NCBI GenBank assembly: GCA_027563935.2
Contig: JANVAS020000222.1
Coordinates: forward strand, 5,580,001-5,644,000
From: Costus lasius
Lineage: Eukaryota; Streptophyta; Magnoliopsida; Zingiberales; Costaceae
Direction of reading: 5' to 3'
DNA length: 64,000 nt
Shown here: one piece after another, positions 57,037 through 64,000 of the stretch
How the letters are laid out: every line of letters begins with the position of its first letter
Position numbering within the stretch: the first letter of the stretch is position 1
Notes under the pieces: generated by a model
Told to the model about the DNA's origin: nothing
The model's input: only the letters and a program-made list of their open reading frames with translations
The model's database searches: none
Position numbers and translations under genes: made by a program

Positions 57037-57048
57037 ATCTCCCACTTG
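57037..57048 (-). other. Polypurine tract of H
   Basis: ATCTCCCACTTG on the plus strand, next to the 3' LTR. Confidence 0.8.
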
Positions 57049-57056
57049 CAGTTAAT

Positions 57057-60000
57057 CTAATGGTTGAGAAATCTCAAACCCATATTATTACAGTGCTTCT
57101 CATGCTTCTGCTGCGCCAGAGGCTTAGTAAGCGGGTCTGCCAGATTGTCATCTGTATGAACCTTGCAGACTTTGATCTCGCCACGATCAATGATCTCCCG
57201 GATCAAATGAAACCGTCTCTGTATGTGCTTGGACTTCTGGTGCGACCGTGGTTCCTTTGCTTGTGCGATTGCTCCAGTGTTATCACAAAAGATAACCAAA
57301 GGATCTGCACTCGAAGGAACAACACCAAGTTCCTGAACGAACTTACGAATCCACACTGCCTCCTTGGATGCTTCCGAGACTGCAACATACTCGGCTTCTG
57401 TTGTGGAATCAGCAACGATTGACTGTTTGAAATTCTTCCACACCACCGCTCCTCCATTCAAGCTAAAAATATAGCCTGATTGCGATCGGAAATCATCCTG
57501 GTCAGACTGGAACGAAGCATCAGTATATCCTTCAATACTGAGTTCTTCCTGACCACCATATATCAAGAACATATCTTTGGTCCTCCGTAGATATTTTAAA
57601 ATGTTCTTGACTGCAATCCAGTGCGCCATACCTGGATTACCTTGGAACCGACTGGTCACGCTTAACCCGTAAGCGACGTCTGGGCGAGTACACAACATCG
57701 CATACATTATGGACCCAATAGCCGAAGCATAAGGCGTATTGTCCATTTCATCTTTCTCAGTCTGTGTTTGTGGACACTGACTCTTCGAAAGATTCAGACC
57801 ATGTCTGACTGGAAGATATCCTTTTTTAGAATTCTCTAAATGAAATCTCTCCAGGACTTTATCGATGTAAGTACTCTTGCACAGCCCGAGAAGCCTCTTA
57901 GATCTATCCCTGTAGATCTTCACACCTAATACATAGGCTGCTTCTCCAAGATCTTTCATCTGGAAACATTTCCTTAGCCATGCCTTTACGGCATGCATTT
58001 CAGGAATGTCGTTTCCAATGATCAAGATATCATCGACGTAGAGGACTAGGAAAGTAATCACGCTCCCACTAAACCTCTTATATACACACGGGTCATCTTC
58101 GTTCTTGATGAAACCAAATTCAGTGACTGATTCATCAAAACGAATATTCCAGCTTCTTGATGCTTGTTTGAGTCCATAAATAGACTTCTTTAAGTTGCAT
58201 ATTTTATGACGATCTGATGGATTAGTGAAACCTTCTGGTTGTGTCATATACACATCCTCATCCAGATTTCCATTAAGGAAAGCCGTTTTCACATCCATCT
58301 GCTAGATCTCATAATCGTAATATGCTGCTATCGCGAAAAGAATCCGAATAGACTTAAACATGGCTACAGGTGAGAAAGTTTCATCATAATATATCCCGTA
58401 GATTTGTTTGAAACCTTTCGCAACTAGCCTGCCTTTATAGGTAACCACGTTACCATCCATGTCAATCTTCTTCTTGAAGATCCATTTACAACCTATAGGG
58501 ATTACTCCCGGAGGCGGATCAACCAAATCCCAGACTCGGTTATCTGACATGGAGTCCATCTCGGCGCGCATAGCTTCAAGCCATCTCGCTGACTCCGGTC
58601 CACTGACCGCATCCGCATAAGTGAGGGGTTCATCATGATCAATGATGTAGACTCCGTCATAGCGCTCAGGCTGTCGACGGATCCTTCCCGATCTTCACGG
58701 TTCCCGTGATATCTGAGCCTCAGGTTGTTCAGTAACCTGTTCTACCGGCTCAGGCTCATCCAACTGTGCTTGACCACTTTGTCCTTCCTCTGGATTCTCA
58801 TCCAGCTTTATTTCTCTCCCACTGGCCTCTTGCAGAAGAAACTCCTTCTCAAGAAATATGGCCGTCCGAGCAACAAATACTTTGTTCTCTTTGGGATCGT
58901 AGAAATAATAACCCTTAGTTTCTCAGATCTGCTCTCTAGTTTCCCAGAGGCGAGCTTTTTGACATAAGCCTCGCAGCCCCAGATCCTGATAAATGTTAAG
59001 CTCGGCTGTTTCCCATACCATAACTCATATGGCGTCTTTGAAACTGCCTTGGATGGCACTCGGTTTAGTACCTTTGCAGCTGTCTCCAGTGCAAATCCCC
59101 AAAAGGAGTAAGGTAGAGCAGCCTGACTCATCATAGAACGAACCATATCAAGTAACGTTCTATTTCTCCTCTCGGACACACCATTCCATTGCGGTGTTCC
59201 TGGCGGAGTGAGCTGTGAGATAATCCCACACTCCTTCAGATAGTCAGTAAACTCTCGACTTAGGTATTCTCCACCTCGATCAGAACGAAGTGCCTTGATA
59301 TGTCGGCCTAGCTGATTCTGTACTTCATTCTTGAATTCTTTGAACTTGTCAAAAGATTCACTCTTATGTCTCATCAGATAGACATAACCGTACCTACTGA
59401 AATCATCAGTGAAGGTGATGAAGTATTGATAGCCACCTCTGGCATATTTACTAAATGGCCCACACACATCACTGTGTATAAGGTCAAGTAAACCTGAAGC
59501 CCTTTGACCTTTGTGGGGAAAAGGTGACTTCGTCATTTTACCCATTAAACAAGCTTTGCATGTATCAATCTCGTCATAGGAGAATGATCCCAGCAGTCCA
59601 TAATCATGCAACCGCTTAATGAGTTTCTTGTTAATATGGCCTAAACGACTATGCCATAGCAAGGTGCTGTCATCAGCATATTTGGCTTTCTTATTATCAA
59701 TATTGTGTATAGAACATTCCATGTCCAACATGAATAACCCATTGTTAATTGAACCAGTAGCATAAACAATATTATCTAAAGTAAGAATACACTTTTAAAT
59801 ATTGCATTCAAAGGAAAACCCTTTCCTGACAAGAGCAGGAATAGAGATAATATTTTTAGTAATACTTGGAACAAAGTAACAACTGTTTAATTCTAACACA
59901 AGTCCAGATGGTAAAGAGATGAAATAGTCTCCTACAGCAACAGCAGCAACCCGTGCCCCGTTTCCAACTCGTAGGTCCACCTCATGCTGTCCCACCTGTC

Positions 60001-60913
60001 TTCTTCTCTTGAGTTCCTGTACATTTGAACAAATGTGAACTCCACATGCAGTGTCCAACACCCATGAAATAGAAGAAGATGAAACCATGACTTCCGTCAC
60101 GTAAATACCTGAGCCAGAAGCGATGCTTCCCCTCTTGTCTCCTTGGAGCGCTTTACAGTCCTTTTTCCAGTGACCCAGCTGGCCACAGTGGAAACATCTG
60201 TATTCCATTGACCGCTTAACTTTTTGCTTCAGAGCCTTGCTGTAACTCTTGATAGGGGCCTTGCCCTTCTTCCCCTTCTTCTTGTTCCTAGAAGGAACCA
60301 TTAAGACAGAGGTCGAAGGCTTTCCCTTCAGAGTCTCCTCAGTAGTCAAGAGCATATTCAGCAGCTCTGCCGGAGTACAGTCGATTTTGTTCATATTAAA
60401 GTTAATGATGAACGCATCGAAAGAGGGCGGGAGAGACTGCAGAATAATGTCTACAGCAAGCTCCTGATTGATGGTATGCCCCAGTTTCTCTAGAGCCTCC
60501 TTGTGCCCAATCATCTTGAGCACGTGAGCTCCCACTGGGCTCCCTTCAGCCAGTTTGCTCTGGAAGAACAGCTTTGTCAGATTATAGCGTTCTGTCCTCG
60601 CCTGTGCAGCATACAGCATCTTGAGGTTTGCTATAATTTGTATAGCAGACATATCCTCATGCTGACGCTGCAGCGGTGGCGTCATAGACGCTAGCATCAG
60701 GCAAGCGACATCAATGCTATCATTGACGTGCTTTTCATAAGCTTCCCGAACCGCCCTTGCGGCGTTCGGAGCGGGCTGAGGCGGTATAGCCGTCTCGAGG
60801 ACATATAGTTTCCTCTCTGCCTTAAGAACAATCTTAAGGTGTCCGTACCAGTCTGAGAAGTTCGGCCCAGCAAACTTCTCCCTTTCCAGTAGGGATCGCA
60901 CATTGAAGCTCAT
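57057..60913 (-). pseudogene. gag-pol: Element H gag-pol polyprotein, heavily broken
   Basis: It starts MSFNVRSLLEREKF at 60913 and ends GLRFLNH at 57057, with the same domains as the intact element D. Lesions in reading order are: TAA for serine (59795-59797) after the protease; a 28-bp deletion near 58922, flanked by an AAA microhomology, that shifts the frame after integrase; TGA for arginine (58695-58697, a CGA-to-TGA change); and TAG for tryptophan in RT (58302-58304). The zinc knuckle, LDTACG, integrase core and YVDD segments remain readable between lesions. The element cannot encode its own RT, yet its LTRs are nearly alike, so it probably moved using proteins from another copy. Confidence 0.93.
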
Positions 60914-62739
60914 GGTGTTCGTTGCTGCAGGTATCTACAACAATGCAAGAACAGCAAGGTCAGTATCAATGTTAAGAATCAATCAGGACTTAAGAATGAT
61001 TCTTTTTCTCACTATTTTATCTGGCTGAAAAATCCAGCAAAAACAGCCCGAAAGAGTAGAACTCTTTTAGTGAGATGGGATCCAGATTTCATACTTGGTC
61101 TCCGCGTCCCGCTCAGGCGAGATAAGATGCACAGAGAGTACAAGCACTAATCTCTGGTAGGCTGTTCCAGCCAATCGCCAACCCGTGCGATTCCCCTTCA
61201 TCTGGGCAATCCAGCAGACTGTGCCAACTGTGTTGGTACAACACAATCTCTGACCCCACAGATGGCTGCCTCCATGCGCTACCATATGCGCCACATATGT
61301 AGCCTACATGGTCAAGCTGACCCGACCTACTCCCTGGACCACCACGTGCTATTCTGAGCAACGAGAAGCGATAAATCCCTTCTCTGTAACACGCAGGTGT
61401 AATCCAGCACCGTCTGAAGATAGATGGACGTGCCCACTGAGTGGGTACAACACGGCTCCAACGATAATCAGAACAGTGAGGTTTCGCGTCAGAAGGCTTA
61501 CGAGCTTGATATTTTAGCGTTGGATTTTAACGGTCTTTTATCTTCTTCACTATCATGCAATTCCTATGGTGATAGCAGAAGATAAATAAATCATGCTGTT
61601 CTACTTATATAAACAATAAAAGAAAGCATGGATCTTATGTGGTAAAAGCCCATAGCCTAAGTAAGACCTTAATTAACTTAAGTCTTCACTTGCTTTTCTT
61701 CATGGGACTTTTGCTGCTCATTTAGCCCAAACCAGGGCCCAAGTGCCATCTGCAGCTCAGGTGCGCCTACCAGGGAAAATGCACCTGGTCCCAGAGTCGA
61801 ACCCTGGACCTCCCACCTGGTCAAGCCTCTGCTGCAAGCGCCTCTGCCAAGTGTGCTCTGTGCTCTTGTCTGATTAACTTACAAATTAATCTATCTAGAC
61901 AAGATTGACACGCAGGTCAATTACACTTTATAAATTAAATACAATGTGATACGCAGATCACAATAATTAATTTACAACTTTAATACAGGCACGCAGGCCC
62001 CAGCACAGCACACATCTAACATGGGCAGCCCACATAAGAATAAATAAACAAGCATATGCCACAATCAAACATGTGATCCTTTCAAGAAAATAAAATTTTT
62101 GGAAAAACCCATTGGCATCAATTTTATTTTCCTTATATGCCCTACTACCTTACAACGGTCCATTACTAGGGATCCACTCATCCAACCTAGTTAGATCCAT
62201 TGCCCTTGCATGCACCAAGTCGTAACTGACTTGAGTTGACCCAGTGGTCAACCATGCATGCGCCAGGGCTGAACGACCACTATGAGGTCTGGCAAGCGGG
62301 TGTGACCCCGGGCCTAACTCATGTGCGTTCATTAGTTGTCTCAACCAGACATCGCTACACGCCTGTCTGCAGTCGACCTATAGCCACCAGGTGCTTGCGC
62401 ACAGGTGCTATCTGGTCAACCCATCAAGGCTGTCAGATGGTCTGATCAGACTATCTGGATCTAACCTAGGGGATGACTTCAACCCTAATAACCCGTCTAA
62501 GGGTTTAAAGTAAGGCCTTAGATCTAATGTGGAGTGCGCATGATACAAGTTTTTTGACAAAACAAAGACTTTAACAAGCGCCTACATAAACATGAAAATA
62601 CACATGCGCCAACATCTAAAAAACTAGCATGTAGTTTCGCATGTGATGACAATTAGATCTATGCATCGCAAATAAGGATCACACAGTAACATGAAGCAAT
62701 CATATGAACATACAATAACAACTTGCCTCTGATACCAAT
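60914..62739 (-). other. Element H untranslated leader
   Basis: 1.83-kb leader with no gene. Hairpin 1 is kept (CCCACTGAGTGGG, 61433-61445). Hairpin 2 has a changed centre (CCAACTGTGTTGG, 61224-61236), with its outer stem intact. The primer site is at 62727-62737. Confidence 0.7.
62727..62737 (-). other. Primer binding site of H (initiator tRNA-Met)
   Basis: CTCTGATACCA on the plus strand, the complement of TGGTATCAGAG; the next base departs from the tRNA complement as in element A. Confidence 0.85.
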
Positions 62740-64000
62740 TGAAAGTCCCCTAGAACTGAAGGGGGAAACCCTAATAGGAGGCGCAACAATGTTTTCTAGC
62801 GGAATCTTAGGGTTTCAAAAGATCGAATGTAAGTTCATGTGATCAACTCCTTATAATGTATAAATCAGATTAGATTCATACCATTGCCATCGATCGGATG
62901 GTGCCTTGGAAGGAAAGTCCCCTAGAACTGAAGGGGGAAACCCTAATAGGAGGCGCAACAATGTTTTCTAGCGGAATCTTAGGGTTTCAAAAGATAGAAT
63001 GTAAGTTCATGTGATCAACTCCTTATAATGTATAAATCAGATTAGATTCATACCATTGCCATCGATCGGATGGTGCCTTGGAAGGAAAGGCGCAAATGTT
63101 CCTTCTCCAAAGGTGACGCACACAAATGAATATGGCTTGCTCTTTTGAATCTTTGTGCTAGCAAAGCTCTTCAAAAGGTCCTTGATCGGTTGAAGGGAAT
63201 GAGATGAGAGTTCTCTCCTTTTCGAATCCTTCTCCAATGCGTGAAGAAGTCGCCACCCAAGGAAGCGCCGAAAAAAAAAGGTGAGAGGCGAGAATAGAGC
63301 ATGATAACCTCAACGTGAGGCGTGGTCACGATTTAGAAGTCATGGCTTCTAAAATTAGTAAACCACTTCTCCTCATGCGCCCATGAGTTTACCCAAGCGC
63401 AAATCTCTGATCTTTTGAACCATGCGCTCAAGTAATAAGCTGGTTCAATTAAATTTGGTTCAAATACCAAATTAAACCAAGCCCTCTGGTCTAGATCATA
63501 ATTAAACCCTAAGGCTCCAGATCTAACCGTTCATCTCTTGATGCTCCCGATCTCACTGATCTAGCATCTATTCTCTCGATCGAAGCTTACCGATCTCAAG
63601 CCCTAATCAATCAAACATGATCAGACCAGATCTCACTTACAATCAGAGATCAAATCCCTTTAAACTGAACCCAAATAATTCAGTCCACACGATCTGACTT
63701 AAGTAAGCCATATCATCAATTTGTGCGACCCTGAGGGTTTCCTTTAAATGTCGGTAACGATAACTCACGTTATCACGATCAGTGAGGGGTATCTAGCAAC
63801 ACATCACTGTCTCCCGATATAAAGGAAAGAGTCTTCCAAGACTACACCCAAACCACAGCACAAGTGTGAATCCAATTCACAAGGCATGCAAATTTCCTTT
63901 GCCACTGGATGTTCTTATTGGACAAGCGTGTCAAGCTTGTAGCTCCAATATGATGAGCATGATTAGATCAGATGATCATAGTCATCTGGGTATGGCCATA
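62740..64000 (-). repeat. Element H 5' LTR, partial (reverse)
   Basis: Begins TGAAAGTCCCC and continues past the window. Apart from a duplicated 172 bp at its start it follows the 3' LTR with only about four differences seen. Confidence 0.93.
62741..63084. repeat. 172-bp tandem duplication in the 5' LTR of H
   Basis: The unit starting GAAAGTCCCCTAGAACTG at 62741 restarts at 62913. The 3' LTR has one copy. The junction lies at GGAAGGAAAG, where GAAAG occurs at both ends of the unit, so short homology probably mediated the event. Confidence 0.9.

Larger units (their letters stand above)
55353..64000 (-). mobile_element. Ty1-copia element H (Angela/BARE-like), runs out of the window
   Basis: Minus-strand element with a complete 3' LTR (55353-57036), a broken gag-pol, a leader and most of a 5' LTR from 62740 to the window edge. 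The left flank would give a target duplication TAAGC (55348-55352), which cannot be checked because the right end lies outside. The LTRs look nearly identical except for a 172-bp tandem duplication in the 5' copy. The coding region carries three stops and a 28-bp deletion. Confidence 0.93.

Noticed and set aside
5640..62737. Primer sites as tRNA genes
   Set aside because: Only 10-12 bases match a tRNA end, and no cloverleaf surrounds them.
1..64000. CRISPR array, bacterial operon or prophage
   Set aside because: No regularly spaced short repeats and no bacterial gene structure; all recognisable proteins are plant LTR retrotransposon polyproteins.

Overview
The window is a block of plant repetitive DNA made almost entirely of nested LTR retrotransposons. 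I see no convincing host gene, tRNA, rRNA or CRISPR array. The copia gag-pol type, the tRNA-iMet primer sites, the roughly 1.7 kb LTRs with long leaders and the nesting point to a large-genome flowering plant. I cannot name the species. The proteins and layout resemble the Angela/BARE group of Ty1-copia, and the gypsy copies resemble the CRM-like branch of chromoviruses.

Left part (1-3200): old, rearranged remains. These are a reverse-oriented diverged copia-type LTR (1-806), a decayed gypsy gag (807-1695, minus) and LTR/leader-like debris with a 167-bp direct repeat.

First nest (3201-23840): a truncated gypsy element G (5' LTR 3201-3603 plus 21859-23006, then a broken gag) contains copia element B (3604-21853, target duplication AGGAA). 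B's 5' LTR contains copia element A (3903-13050, ATTGG).

Second nest (23931-51817): a solo copia LTR E (reverse, CCTTC) contains copia element C (25610-51802, minus, TACCC). C in turn carries an intact gypsy/CRM-like element F (31648-39656, CGTGC) in its leader and an intact copia element D (42644-51785, AAGGG) in its 5' LTR. All six completed insertions were resolved to the base by matching 5-bp duplications, and the interrupted LTR pairs add up to equal lengths.

Right part (51818-64000): rearranged gypsy-like debris, a degenerate copia-type LTR region, and copia element H (55353 to beyond the window, minus). H's gag-pol is heavily broken although its LTRs are nearly identical.

D (1293 aa) and F (1569 aa) have uninterrupted polyproteins and near-identical or identical LTRs, so they are the plausible autonomous, recently active copies. 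A, B, C and H carry frameshifts or stops. The most unusual structures are a head-to-head LTR palindrome at the C/D junction, two successive insertions into the first 17 nt of family LTRs, and a pair of related hairpins conserved in every copia leader.
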